NCBI RefSeq assembly: GCF_000701425.1
Contig: NZ_JNIW01000040.1
Location: 1 to 33,155, forward strand
DNA from: Deinococcus frigens DSM 12807
Lineage (GTDB): Bacteria; Deinococcota; Deinococci; Deinococcales; Deinococcaceae
Direction: 5' to 3'
DNA: 33,155 bases
Part shown: positions 9,653 through 18,183 of the stretch, in pieces
Layout: every line of letters starts with the position of its first letter
Numbering within the stretch: position 1 is the first letter of the stretch
Notes under the pieces: model-generated
Databases searched by the model: none
The model's input: only the letters and a program-made list of their open reading frames with translations
Told to the model about the DNA's origin: nothing
Position numbers and translations under genes: made by a program

Positions 9653-10833
9653 CCCTGCGGGCCACCCTGCCGGGCCGCTTGCAGCAGGGCGCGGTAACAG
9701 CAGCGGTACCCCCGCGCCATGCCCGCCAGATTGAAGCGCTCGACGATGCCCGCCCGCTGACGGGCCACGACAGCGGCGTAGTGGTCATACTCTTGTACGG
9801 CGTCCGCCAGCGTGCGGGCCAGCCCCGGCACGTCCTCCAGATCACACAGCAGCGGGTAACCGGGGGGGAAAATCTCATTCAGGCCGCGCGCCCGCGTGGC
9901 GACCACCGGCATTCCGGCCATCAGCGCCTCAATGGCCACCAGGCACAGCCCCTCGAAGCGCGAGGGCACCAGCATCACGTCGTACTCCCCCAAATGTTCG
10001 GCCAGATTGGCGACCGGCGCGGCCAGCGTGACCGTCCACGGCAGGGTCTGGGTCTGGACCCACTGCCGGAGCATGCCTTCCAGCGAGCCACGCCCCAGGA
10101 TGGTGACCTCCACCGGGCGGGTGGTCAGCGCCGAGGCCGCCGTCAGCAGGTCTGGCAGCAGATCCACCCCCTTTTGCGGCTCCAGACGGCCCGCGACCAG
10201 CACCCGGACCGGGCGGTCTGCCGCGCCGAGACCCGCCCTGGACGTTTCGCTGTTCCCCGTCGAAACCCCGTTGTAGATGACTCGCGTATGGCCCTCCGGG
10301 GTAGGCGGCAACCGCTGTTCTGCCTGAAATTCCCACAGCCCGTCCAGACACGCTTCCGAGACTCCCACCACCTCGGCGCGGCGCAGCCGGGGTTCGACCA
10401 GCCGACCGATTCGCTGCCAGGCGGGCCAGATCTCGGAGTTGTGGACCGTACGTACAACCCGCGTGTCGCCGGGCAGCCCCAGCAGCGAGGCCACGGCGAA
10501 GGTCGTCTCGGGGATCTCGGTGTGCAGGTGGACCACCTCGGGCCGGGTGTTCCAGATCAGGCGGTTCAGACGCACGCCTGCCTGCACCAGCCCGCCGCGC
10601 TTGAAGCCCATGGCCGTGCCGCCGTGGACCGGGATCGCCAGCCGCTCCAGCCGCCGGGCCATCTCCTGACCCACCGGGTTATCGGCCACGCCGCCCACCC
10701 CGAAAAAAGAGAAGTTAAATTCGGAATGCAGCGCCTCGGCCAGCGAGATCGCCACATTCTCGGCCCCGCCCATATCCAGATGGGAGATGACCTGCAAGAC
10801 GCGGGGATGGGCGGGATGACTCACAGAGCCCAT
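9649..10833 (-). CDS. GT4-family glycosyltransferase
   Basis: This 394-residue GT-B glycosyltransferase opens with VLQVISHLDMGGAENVAIS, the usual N-terminal loop of GT4 enzymes. It continues with VVHLHTEIPE, VIYNGVSTG and VLVAGRLEPQKGVDLLPDLL, and carries the donor-site pair EGLCLVAIE. No membrane helices are evident. It starts 7 bases after the stop of the priming transferase and overlaps the next glycosyltransferase, so the three form one operon. Products likely extend a surface polysaccharide or glycolipid (inference). No flippase or polymerase is in the window, so the pathway is incomplete here. Confidence 0.88.
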   Translation of the reverse strand: MGSVSHPAHPRVLQVISHLDMGGAENVAISLAEALHSEFNFSFFGVGGVADNPVGQEMARRLERLAIPVHGGTAMGFKRGGLVQAGVRLNRLIWNTRPEVVHLHTEIPETTFAVASLLGLPGDTRVVRTVHNSEIWPAWQRIGRLVEPRLRRAEVVGVSEACLDGLWEFQAEQRLPPTPEGHTRVIYNGVSTGNSETSRAGLGAADRPVRVLVAGRLEPQKGVDLLPDLLTAASALTTRPVEVTILGRGSLEGMLRQWVQTQTLPWTVTLAAPVANLAEHLGEYDVMLVPSRFEGLCLVAIEALMAGMPVVATRARGLNEIFPPGYPLLCDLEDVPGLARTLADAVQEYDHYAAVVARQRAGIVERFNLAGMARGYRCCYRALLQAARQGGPQG

Positions 10834-10840
10834 CCTATCC

Positions 10841-12346
10841 TTAGTACGCTCCCGAACCCCGCAGCACCACGCCCACGGTCCGCATCAGGATGACCAGGTC
10901 CAGCCAGATCGACCAGTTGCGCACGTAGTACGGGTCCCAGCGTTCCATGCCCAGGTTGCCCGCCTCCGAGCGGCCCGAGACCTGCCACAGCCCGGTCATG
11001 CCGGGGCGCACCAGCACGCGCAGGCGCTGGGCCGGGGCCGACAGTTGATCCTGGTGGTAGGCGGGCAGCGGGCGTGGTCCCACCAGCGACATGTGGCCCA
11101 GCAGCACATTCACAAGCTGGGGCAGCTCATCCAGGCTGGTCTTGCGCAGCAGCCCGCCGATGCGCGTGATGCGGGGATCGCGGCGCAGCTTGAAGTGCGT
11201 TTCCCATTCCAGGCGCAGTTCGGGGTCCTGCTCCAGCCTGCGGCGCAGCACTTCTTCTGCGTCGGGCAGCATGGTCCTGAATTTCCAGGTGGCGAAGGTC
11301 TGACCGTTCTGGCCCACGCGCCGTTGCAGGAACAGCGGGTTGGCGCGGTCCTCGAACCAGATCAGGGCGGCCAGCAGCGCGCACACCGGCAGCCACACTG
11401 GCGCGCTCAGCAGCACCGCCAGCAGATCAAAGGCCCGCTTGACCCCCTGGGCCAGCGGATCGACCAGGTTGCGCGCCACCTCCAGGCCCAGCACGCCGCC
11501 GAAGTCGTTGGCCGTGACCCACAGCGACTCGACCTCGAACAGATCGGGCACGATGATGACCCTGGGGTAGTGCGCCAACGGCCCTTCCAGAAGCTGCACC
11601 AGCCGCTCGCGGTCCAGACCCGGCATGGCCACGATGGCCACCGGGGCCTGCTGGTCCCAGGGGTGGGGCAGGCGGTCCACCGGCCCCACCACCGGCACGC
11701 CCAGCACGGCGCTGCCGTGCAGCAGTTCGTTGTCGTCCAGAATGGCGCTGGGCTGATACCCGTAGGTCGGGTTCTCGCGCAGCGCCTGCACCATCAGCGT
11801 GCCGGTCACGGCGGCTCCGTAGATCACGGCGGGCACGCCCCACAGGCCTGCATTCAGCAGCGCGCGCTTGACCAGCGCCCGCACGATCAGCACCAGCCCC
11901 CAGCTCAGGATCAGGCCCGATGTCAGCGAGAAGCGGCTGACCGTGTCGGTCTGCTGGGTCATGAACAGCACGCCAGTCACGGCGGCAAAGACCAGCGCGG
12001 TCAACTGGGTCAGGCGCTGGAGTTCGGTGGGCGCAGCCAGGCCCCAGCCCGGCAGCAGCCGGAAGAAGGCCGCCCCCACCACCCAGGCTGCCCACAGGAA
12101 GGGAATCAGGCCCGGCACTGTGCCGTCTCCGGCAAACCAGCCTCCGGCCAGCCAGGGGCCGTCGGGAACGTTGCCCAGCAGCGCCGCTCGCAGCCCCGAG
12201 GCCAGCATCAGCGCCAGGGTCAGGGCCAGCAGATCGCCGCAGGCCAGCGCCGCCGCGTTCAGCAGCCGCCGGGTCAGCATCAAGCGCACGGCCCCACGGC
12301 TGACTTGCCTGGGGAGAGTGGAAGATGTGGTGCGAAGTGCTTGCAT
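10841..12346 (-). CDS. WbaP-type polyprenyl-phosphate sugar phosphotransferase
   Basis: The enzyme primes polysaccharide synthesis by moving a sugar-1-phosphate from a nucleotide sugar to undecaprenyl phosphate. The 501-residue protein has about four N-terminal transmembrane helices, a central CoA-binding-like domain (GVPAVIYGAAVTGTLMV) and the C-terminal catalytic domain. The latter shows KRAFDLLAVL, NPLFLQRRVGQNGQTF, WKFRTM, LRKTSLDELPQLVNVL, MSLVGPRPL, RPGMTGLWQVSGR and the terminal LRGSGAY. An in-frame upstream ATG exists, but AGGAG sits 7 bases before the ATG at 12344-12346 (MQALRTTSS), so that start is chosen. It is first in the operon with two GT4 enzymes. Galactose or glucose is the common substrate of the family; which one here is unknown. 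Confidence 0.9.
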   Translation of the reverse strand: MQALRTTSSTLPRQVSRGAVRLMLTRRLLNAAALACGDLLALTLALMLASGLRAALLGNVPDGPWLAGGWFAGDGTVPGLIPFLWAAWVVGAAFFRLLPGWGLAAPTELQRLTQLTALVFAAVTGVLFMTQQTDTVSRFSLTSGLILSWGLVLIVRALVKRALLNAGLWGVPAVIYGAAVTGTLMVQALRENPTYGYQPSAILDDNELLHGSAVLGVPVVGPVDRLPHPWDQQAPVAIVAMPGLDRERLVQLLEGPLAHYPRVIIVPDLFEVESLWVTANDFGGVLGLEVARNLVDPLAQGVKRAFDLLAVLLSAPVWLPVCALLAALIWFEDRANPLFLQRRVGQNGQTFATWKFRTMLPDAEEVLRRRLEQDPELRLEWETHFKLRRDPRITRIGGLLRKTSLDELPQLVNVLLGHMSLVGPRPLPAYHQDQLSAPAQRLRVLVRPGMTGLWQVSGRSEAGNLGMERWDPYYVRNWSIWLDLVILMRTVGVVLRGSGAY

Positions 12347-12774
12347 AGAGGAACTCCTGCGGGAACGGGCCTGCCGCGATATGGAAAGCACGGGGAAGGA
12401 AGACAAACAGAACACTGAAAAAGGAGACGGGAGTTCAAGCGCAGCAGGAGCAGTTTGGATCTGAACGGCTTGATCTCGGTCGCCATTTCAGCCTAAGGAG
12501 TGAATTCTCACATGGGGCCAACCCATCATTTCTTCTGAATCTGGCGGATCGCTGGCTGAACAAGGCGGCGCGGGGAGAGGGGGGCTTGGGAGGGGAGAGG
12601 TAAGGCCTGCACGGCAGGTGGTTCTGGAATCAGTCATTCCGTCTCCCCGCTGTCACCCCGTTAGCATGACGCCGGTCTCGTTAACCGATCGTAAAACCAC
12701 TAAGCGTCTGGCAGGAGATCAGGCCACAAACATCAGGCAAAGAATGTTGTGTCGGGAGGGCAGCAGGCCCCCGA
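12347..12774. other. Intergenic region upstream of the polysaccharide operon
   Basis: No gene was found in these 428 bases between the photolyase stop and the priming transferase, both on the minus strand. A G-rich purine tract occupies about 12571-12600. A promoter for the polysaccharide operon should be here, but no -35/-10 pair was convincing, and neither an intrinsic terminator after the photolyase nor a known riboswitch was recognised. Confidence 0.5.
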
Positions 12775-14112
12775 TCACGCCCAGCGCGCCGCGTAAGCGT
12801 CCGCGTCGAATTTGCGTTTCAGTCCCCCCGCGTTCATGTAGCGCACCATGCCGAACACCGGGCGACGCGCCCACGGGCGGTCATGCAGGCCCAGCACCCA
12901 GCCCAGGCCCGCGTAACTGTTGGGATCGCGCCCATCCTGCTCGTAGCGGTTGTTCAGCCACAGCATCTCGGCGTAGGCCGCGCGCGGGTCCGGCGTCCAT
13001 TCCACTATCTTCTTGCCCCAGTACATCCGCATGTAGTTGTGCATGCGCCCGGTCTGGACCATCTGCCTTTGCGCGGCGTTCCAGTACGCGTCGTGGGTCT
13101 GCGCGGCGTCGAACTCCTGCCGGGTGTACAGGGATTCGCGGCGGTCCCCGGCATGTTCCTCCAGCGTTTTGCGCGCCCACCCAGGCAGGCCGTCGTACTG
13201 GTCATATAGCGGGTTGAAGGTGCAGAGGTTGAAGCTCAGCTCGCGGCGCACGATCAGCTCCTCGATCAGGGCGTCCGCGCCGGGGCCGCCATGTTCGCGG
13301 GCCACCAGGGCGACGGTCAGCGGCGACAGGTGCCCGTAGTGCAGGTACGCGCTGAGGCGGCTGCTGCCCTCCACATTGGGATCGTTGCGCCGGGTGTCGT
13401 AGCGCGCCAGATCGATGCTGATGAACTCCTCTACCCGCTCCAGCGCCGCGTCCTCGCCGCCGGTTTCCGTGCCGGGGGAAACGCCGTGATCCACGGGGAG
13501 TGTTTTCACCAATCCCACCGGATCACCCACATCCAGCCCCGCCTCCCAGTCGCCGGTCTGCGCCCTCAATTCGTGTTCTTCGAGCGGCACGAGGTAGTCC
13601 TGCCACAGCCGGTGCACCTTCGGGCGAATGGTCCGCGCGGCGTATTCCAGCTTGCCGCTAACGGTATGGATGGGAATCACCGCCTCAGATTCCACCTGGA
13701 CGAAGGGAACCTCTAGCTGGGCCTTGAGCCAGTCGCGCCAGGCCCGCTGAATGTTCAGGTAACCCACGTCGGTCACGACCAGGGCCGCACCCTCGCGCGC
13801 CGCCTCCAGCGCAATTTCGGGCGGCTTGCCCAGACGGATGGACAGCGGGATACCGCGCGCCGTCAGGTTCGCGCGCAGGTCCCGCAGGCCTTCGAGCAGG
13901 TACTGAAAATGCCGGGCGTTGGCCTCCGGGTAGTCGGGGGTCAGGCCAAAGACGGCCACCAGCGGCAACCCCAGTTCATTGGCCTGGCGCACGGCGTATT
14001 CCAGCGCGTGGTTGTCGCGGGTCCGCGCGCTGGCCTGGACCCACAGCAACACAAATTTGCCCTTTGCAGGGGGGCCGGACCGCAGCGGCTGGATACGCGA
14101 ATCATGAATCAT
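12775..14112 (-). CDS. Class II deoxyribodipyrimidine (CPD) photolyase
   Basis: Class II photolyases use FADH- and blue or near-UV light to split cyclobutane pyrimidine dimers. The 445-residue protein has the N-terminal photolyase domain (WVQASARTRDNHALEYAVRQ, 25-44) and the class II FAD domain motifs: RRELSFNLCTFNPLYDQYDG (289-308), GRMHNYMRMYWGKKIVEWTP (355-374), LNNRYEQDGRDPNSYAG (386-402) and RPVFGMVRYMNAGGLKRKFD (417-436). The start is taken as ATG 14110-14112 because it gives normal family length; no Shine-Dalgarno precedes it. The minus-strand reading frame stays open further upstream, but that part is unlike photolyase. The gene is divergent from the DUF6110/P-type ATPase pair. Confidence 0.94.
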   Translation of the reverse strand: MIHDSRIQPLRSGPPAKGKFVLLWVQASARTRDNHALEYAVRQANELGLPLVAVFGLTPDYPEANARHFQYLLEGLRDLRANLTARGIPLSIRLGKPPEIALEAAREGAALVVTDVGYLNIQRAWRDWLKAQLEVPFVQVESEAVIPIHTVSGKLEYAARTIRPKVHRLWQDYLVPLEEHELRAQTGDWEAGLDVGDPVGLVKTLPVDHGVSPGTETGGEDAALERVEEFISIDLARYDTRRNDPNVEGSSRLSAYLHYGHLSPLTVALVAREHGGPGADALIEELIVRRELSFNLCTFNPLYDQYDGLPGWARKTLEEHAGDRRESLYTRQEFDAAQTHDAYWNAAQRQMVQTGRMHNYMRMYWGKKIVEWTPDPRAAYAEMLWLNNRYEQDGRDPNSYAGLGWVLGLHDRPWARRPVFGMVRYMNAGGLKRKFDADAYAARWA

Positions 14113-14189
14113 GCACAGTTTTCTAGCGCGGCGGGCGCGGCGAAACGGTGGGCGGGACGGCAGATGAGGGTAGTCTATAGAACAGAACC

Positions 14190-14217
14190 CTGCCAACACG
14201 GGAAGGAGAGGTATGTT
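14190..14217 (+). promoter_or_regulatory. Possible promoter of the DUF6110-ATPase operon
   Basis: CTGCCA (14190-14195) and TATGTT (14212-14217) are 16 bases apart. Transcription would begin near 14224, just before a good ribosome-binding site. The -35 match is only partial. Confidence 0.35.
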
Positions 14218-14241
14218 AGGCCCACCTAAACGGAGGAACCC

Positions 14242-14760
14242 ATGTCGGATCACGAGCAAAAAATCAAAGTCGAGTTGCCCGAAATCAAGATTGCCCTGCC
14301 AGACGGTGGGAATGCGGGTGCGGCCTACGGCGGGGGCGCGGGGCAGCGTCGCCGCGCTCCCCAATTCCAGATGGCCCCCACCACCCGCAGCTTTCTGGGT
14401 GGCCTGCTCGTCGGGACGGTGGGTCTCAAGCTGCTGGGCAGCCGCGACGCTAAAAAGCTCTATGCCCATCTGATCGCCGGGGGCATGAAGGTCAAGGACA
14501 CCCTGGACACGTCCGTCGAGGGCGTGCGCGCCTCCTACGACGATGTGATGGCTGACGCCCGCGACATCTACGAGAAGGACCGCAGCGAGCAGAAAAGCCG
14601 TGACTATGCCGATCTAAGCCGCGCCGATGTGAGCGGAGACGGTAAGGACAACGCCCCCGATTTCGTGGACGCCGAGCTGGTAGAAGAAGAGGCCGTGCAG
14701 CCGAAGAAGACCGCCCAGGCCAGCAAAAAGAAAGACGCCAAGGACACCGACAGCCAGTGA
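14242..14760 (+). CDS. DUF6110-like protein linked to a P-type ATPase
   Basis: The 172-residue protein has a charged N-terminus, then a single hydrophobic segment RSFLGGLLVGTVGLKLLG (about 49-66). SRDAKKLYAHLIAGGMKVKD and SVEGVRASYDDVMADARDIY follow, and the tail is Lys/Glu/Asp-rich. The segment after the hydrophobic stretch resembles DUF6110, a short uncharacterised family I know mainly beside heavy-metal P-type ATPases (recall, not searched). GGAGG lies 5 bases before the ATG. The ATPase starts 6 bases after its stop. It may be a membrane-tethered partner or metal buffer for the ATPase, but no Cys, no His cluster and no known metal motif is present, so function is open. Confidence 0.75.
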   Translation: MSDHEQKIKVELPEIKIALPDGGNAGAAYGGGAGQRRRAPQFQMAPTTRSFLGGLLVGTVGLKLLGSRDAKKLYAHLIAGGMKVKDTLDTSVEGVRASYDDVMADARDIYEKDRSEQKSRDYADLSRADVSGDGKDNAPDFVDAELVEEEAVQPKKTAQASKKKDAKDTDSQ

Positions 14761-14766
14761 GCCTGC

Positions 14767-16878
14767 GTGCGCTTTAGGGTTGAACATAGCGGGCCGGGCC
14801 GTTTAAGAGTTTCGTCGGAGTACCCCTTTGGCCCGGCAGCCCGCAAAGTGTTGCGTGAGCGGTTGCTGGATCTGCGCGGCGTCACGCAAGTCACGGTTTA
14901 CAAGTACGGTAGCGGTCTGGTCCTCGAACACAGTGGGCCGCGCGCCGCACTCCTGAACGCCCTGCAATGCCTGAAAGTGCTGGACCTCTGCCAGGATTCC
15001 AGCGACATCGGCATCGCGCCGGAAGAACGCGAACTGTTCGATGTGTTCTATGAGGCGGCGCTGCGCCGGGCGCTGACGCACACGCTGCTGCCGCCTGCCG
15101 TGCGCGCCCCGATCACGTTGATCAAATCGTTGGCCTTCATTCCTCCCGCCCTGCGCGCCCTGCGTCAGCGCCGCCTGACCGTGGAGGTACTGGACGCCAC
15201 CGCCATTGTCGTCTCGCAACTGATGGGCGACTTCTCCACCGCGTCCTCCATTATCTTCCTGCTGAATCTGGGCGAGGATCTGGAGGGGTGGGTGGAAACC
15301 CGTTCGCGAGAGCGACTGGAGGGCAGCCTGTCGTTCCTCAGCCACAGCGCCTGGGTCATCACCGAGGGCGGCGGGCTGAAAGAAACGGACATCGCGGACG
15401 TGCAGGTGGGAGACCACGTCAGTGTCACGTCGGGCCGGGCCATTCCACTGGACGGCGAGGTGCTGCGTGGGCGCGGGATGGTCAACGAATCCACCCTGAC
15501 GGGCGAGCCGCTGGCGGTGTCCAAGACGGTGGGCGACGCCGTGTACGCCAGCACCGTGGTGGAAAATGGCGAACTGATCCTGCGCGTCACCAGCCTCGCC
15601 ACCGAGAGCCGCATCAGCCAGATCGTGCGCCTGATGACCGAGGGTGAGGATTTCCAGTCCCCGCGCCAGCGCATCAACCAGACCCGCGCCGACGCGCTGG
15701 TGGCCTACAACTTTCTGGGGGCCGCCATCACCTATGCCCTGACCCGCAGCGTGACCCAGGCGCTGCTGTTCCTGTTGGTGGATATCTCGTGCGTCCTCAA
15801 GATTTCCACACCCATCGTGGTGATGACCGCCATGCGGCAGATGGGCGATCAGCAGGTTCTCATCAAGGGCGGGCGCTTCGTCGAGGAATTCGCGCAGATG
15901 GACACCTTCGTCTTCGACAAGACCGGCACGCTGACCACCACGCGCCCGCTGGTGATGGACGTGCTGACCTTCGGCGGCTTCTCGCGTCAGGAGGTCATCA
16001 GTTACGCGGCGTGCCTGGAAGAACACTATTACCACCCCATCGGCCACGCGGTGGTGGAGCAGGCCGAGCGCGAGAACATCCCGCACGACGAGATGCACGG
16101 CGAACTGACTTACATCGTGTCGCACGGCATCCAGTCCGAGATCGACGGCAAGCGCACCGTGATCGGCAGCCGCCATTTCGTGATCGAGGACGAGGGTGTG
16201 CCGATCACAGCGGAGCAGGAGGCGGTCATCGCCGAGCAGGCCCAGCGGTACAACCTGCTGTACTTCAGCATCGATCAGCAGTTGGCGGGTGTGTTCTGCA
16301 TTGATGCGCCGCTGCGCCCGAATGCCCGGCAGGTCATGGACACGTTGCGGGCGCAGGGCAAGCATCTAGTGATGCTGACGGGGGATCAGCAGGCCCGTGC
16401 CGGGGAACTGGCCGCCGAACTGGGCATCGAGGAAGTGCATGCTGAGGTCTTCCCCGAAGATAAACACCTGTTCGTGCAACAACAGCAGCAACTGGGCCGC
16501 CGGGTGGTCATGGTGGGCGACGGCATCAACGACAGCGCCGCCCTGTACGCCGCCGATATCGCCGTGGTGATGGCCGAATCCGCCGATCTGGCGCAGCAGG
16601 TGGCCGACGTGGTGATCCTGTCCAACGATCTGGGCGCGCTGACCGAGTTGGGCCACATGAGCCGGGGGCTGGAGCGGCGGCTAAACGGCCTGTACACCGG
16701 AATCATCGGCGTGAACGGCGGGCTGCTGGCGCTGGGGCTATTCAACGTGCTGCCCGGCAACCTGCTGGCCCTGCTGCACAATGCCTCCACCATCGGCTTC
16801 TCGCTGTACAGCCTGGGTGACCTTGCGGTGGAGCGGGATGCGCTGCCGAATGCAGGAGAGTCTCTGCCAGCGTCCTGA
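14767..16878 (+). CDS. P1B-type metal-transporting ATPase, atypical metal site
   Basis: The 703-residue protein is an ATP-driven cation pump of the heavy-metal class. It has TGEP (actuator, 245-248), DKTGT (phosphorylated D384), HP (423-424, the P1B signature), TGD (538-540) and GDGIND (584-589). The N-terminal region (1-75) resembles a ferredoxin-like metal domain but lacks CxxC. In TM6 the usual CPC/SPC site is replaced by ISCVLKISTP: Ser341-Cys342 with Lys345, and the invariant Pro is missing. Copper, zinc or cadmium specificity therefore cannot be assumed. The start is GTG 14767, 6 bases after the DUF6110-like gene, so the two are one operon. A hairpin terminator follows. Confidence 0.9.
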   Translation: MRFRVEHSGPGRLRVSSEYPFGPAARKVLRERLLDLRGVTQVTVYKYGSGLVLEHSGPRAALLNALQCLKVLDLCQDSSDIGIAPEERELFDVFYEAALRRALTHTLLPPAVRAPITLIKSLAFIPPALRALRQRRLTVEVLDATAIVVSQLMGDFSTASSIIFLLNLGEDLEGWVETRSRERLEGSLSFLSHSAWVITEGGGLKETDIADVQVGDHVSVTSGRAIPLDGEVLRGRGMVNESTLTGEPLAVSKTVGDAVYASTVVENGELILRVTSLATESRISQIVRLMTEGEDFQSPRQRINQTRADALVAYNFLGAAITYALTRSVTQALLFLLVDISCVLKISTPIVVMTAMRQMGDQQVLIKGGRFVEEFAQMDTFVFDKTGTLTTTRPLVMDVLTFGGFSRQEVISYAACLEEHYYHPIGHAVVEQAERENIPHDEMHGELTYIVSHGIQSEIDGKRTVIGSRHFVIEDEGVPITAEQEAVIAEQAQRYNLLYFSIDQQLAGVFCIDAPLRPNARQVMDTLRAQGKHLVMLTGDQQARAGELAAELGIEEVHAEVFPEDKHLFVQQQQQLGRRVVMVGDGINDSAALYAADIAVVMAESADLAQQVADVVILSNDLGALTELGHMSRGLERRLNGLYTGIIGVNGGLLALGLFNVLPGNLLALLHNASTIGFSLYSLGDLAVERDALPNAGESLPAS

Positions 16879-16902
16879 ACTACTTGAGCAGGGATTTCAA
16901 CC

Positions 16903-16935
16903 AGGAAGGGGAGGCAGTGAACGCCTCCCCTTCCT
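16903..16935. terminator. Hairpin between convergent genes
   Basis: AGGAAGGGGAGGC (16903-16915) and GCCTCCCCTTCCT (16923-16935) form a perfect 13-base-pair stem with a 7-base loop. It sits between the convergent ATPase (+) and TRIC-family gene (-). There is no clear T-run on either side, so efficiency is uncertain. Confidence 0.7.
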
Positions 16936-16945
16936 GTGTTGTACC

Positions 16946-17596
<651 letters not shown>

Positions 17597-17603
17597 GCCG
17601 CGT

Positions 17604-17609
17604 ACTGTA
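17604..17609 (-). promoter_or_regulatory. -10 element for a leaderless TRIC-family message
   Basis: TACAGT on the minus strand is 7 bases before the GTG start (17594-17596). Confidence 0.45.
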
Positions 17610-17721
17610 CAGGGACGGACCTGCGGCGCGGGCTGATCTGACGGTGCGGCGTCATCAGGGCATTCTCCCCTCCTCAGCCCCGGCTCATGGGAAAAGCAAG
17701 GGGGCGTGTCACGCTGAGGCC

Positions 17722-18135
17722 ATGAACATCTCTTTCAAGGCACTGACCCTCGTGCTGGGCCTGGCGGGGCTGGGGTTAACAGGTCTGGCCAGCGCCACCA
17801 CCGCCACCACCACCGCGAACGCCAACCTGCGCCGCCTGCCCTCGCCGCAGGGTCAGGTGCTGCGGGTGATCCCCAGGGGCACGCTGCTGACGGTGGCCTG
17901 CACAGGCGACTGGTGCCGCACGACGTACCAGGGGCGCGGCGGCTACATCGCCCGCTCGCTGACGCGGCCCGTGACCGGCAGCGCGCGGCTGATAGCGCCG
18001 GGCAGCATGTATTACGCCAGTTGCGCCGCCCTGCGCGCCGCCGGGGCCGCGCCGATCCGGCTGGGCACACCGGGCTACCGTACCGGGCTGGACTCCAACC
18101 GCAATAGCGTCGCGTGTGACCGGGGAGACCGCTAG
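17722..18135 (+). CDS. Secreted SH3-like/Excalibur-domain protein
   Basis: The 137-residue protein has a signal peptide (hydrophobic core about 7-22, likely cleavage after ASA). A bacterial SH3-like domain follows (about 27-75: ANLRRLPSPQGQVLRVIPRG, then GDWCRTTYQGRGGYI). A C-terminal Excalibur-type calcium-binding motif begins YYASCAALRAAGA and ends LDSNRNSVACD, holding the Asp/Asn ladder and the paired cysteines. Such proteins are exported and often associate with the cell wall, so a calcium-dependent wall role is inferred. The ATG at 17722 gives a proper signal peptide; GAGG lies too close to it to be a good ribosome-binding site. Confidence 0.85.
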   Translation: MNISFKALTLVLGLAGLGLTGLASATTATTTANANLRRLPSPQGQVLRVIPRGTLLTVACTGDWCRTTYQGRGGYIARSLTRPVTGSARLIAPGSMYYASCAALRAAGAAPIRLGTPGYRTGLDSNRNSVACDRGDR

Positions 18136-18172
18136 GCCCCGGCATTTGTGCGCCAGCTCATGCTTTATTTTC

Positions 18173-18178
18173 TAAACT
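18173..18178 (+). promoter_or_regulatory. -10 element of frnE
   Basis: TAAACT is 5 bases before ATG 18184 and 8 before ATG 18187, which suggests a leaderless or very short leader transcript. It lies in the AT-rich stretch 18163-18178. No -35 was identified. Confidence 0.45.
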
Positions 18179-18183
18179 AGGGC

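Noticed and set aside
12571..12600. G-rich tract as a possible G-quadruplex or regulatory site
   Set aside because: The runs are irregular and purine-rich sequence is common in GC-rich intergenic DNA. No pairing partner or known motif was found.
12618..13217. 199-codon plus-strand frame over the photolyase 3' end
   Set aside because: Antisense shadow of the photolyase: Pro/Arg/Ser-rich with no motif.
14113..14469. N-terminal extension of the photolyase frame
   Set aside because: The extra 119 residues overlap the divergent gene on the other strand and do not look like photolyase.
14213..14473. Frame starting at ATG 14213 with GGAGAGG upstream
   Set aside because: It runs in another frame through the DUF6110-like gene and reads as a shadow (Arg/Ser/Pro-rich). 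The GGAGG before ATG 14242 fits the real gene.
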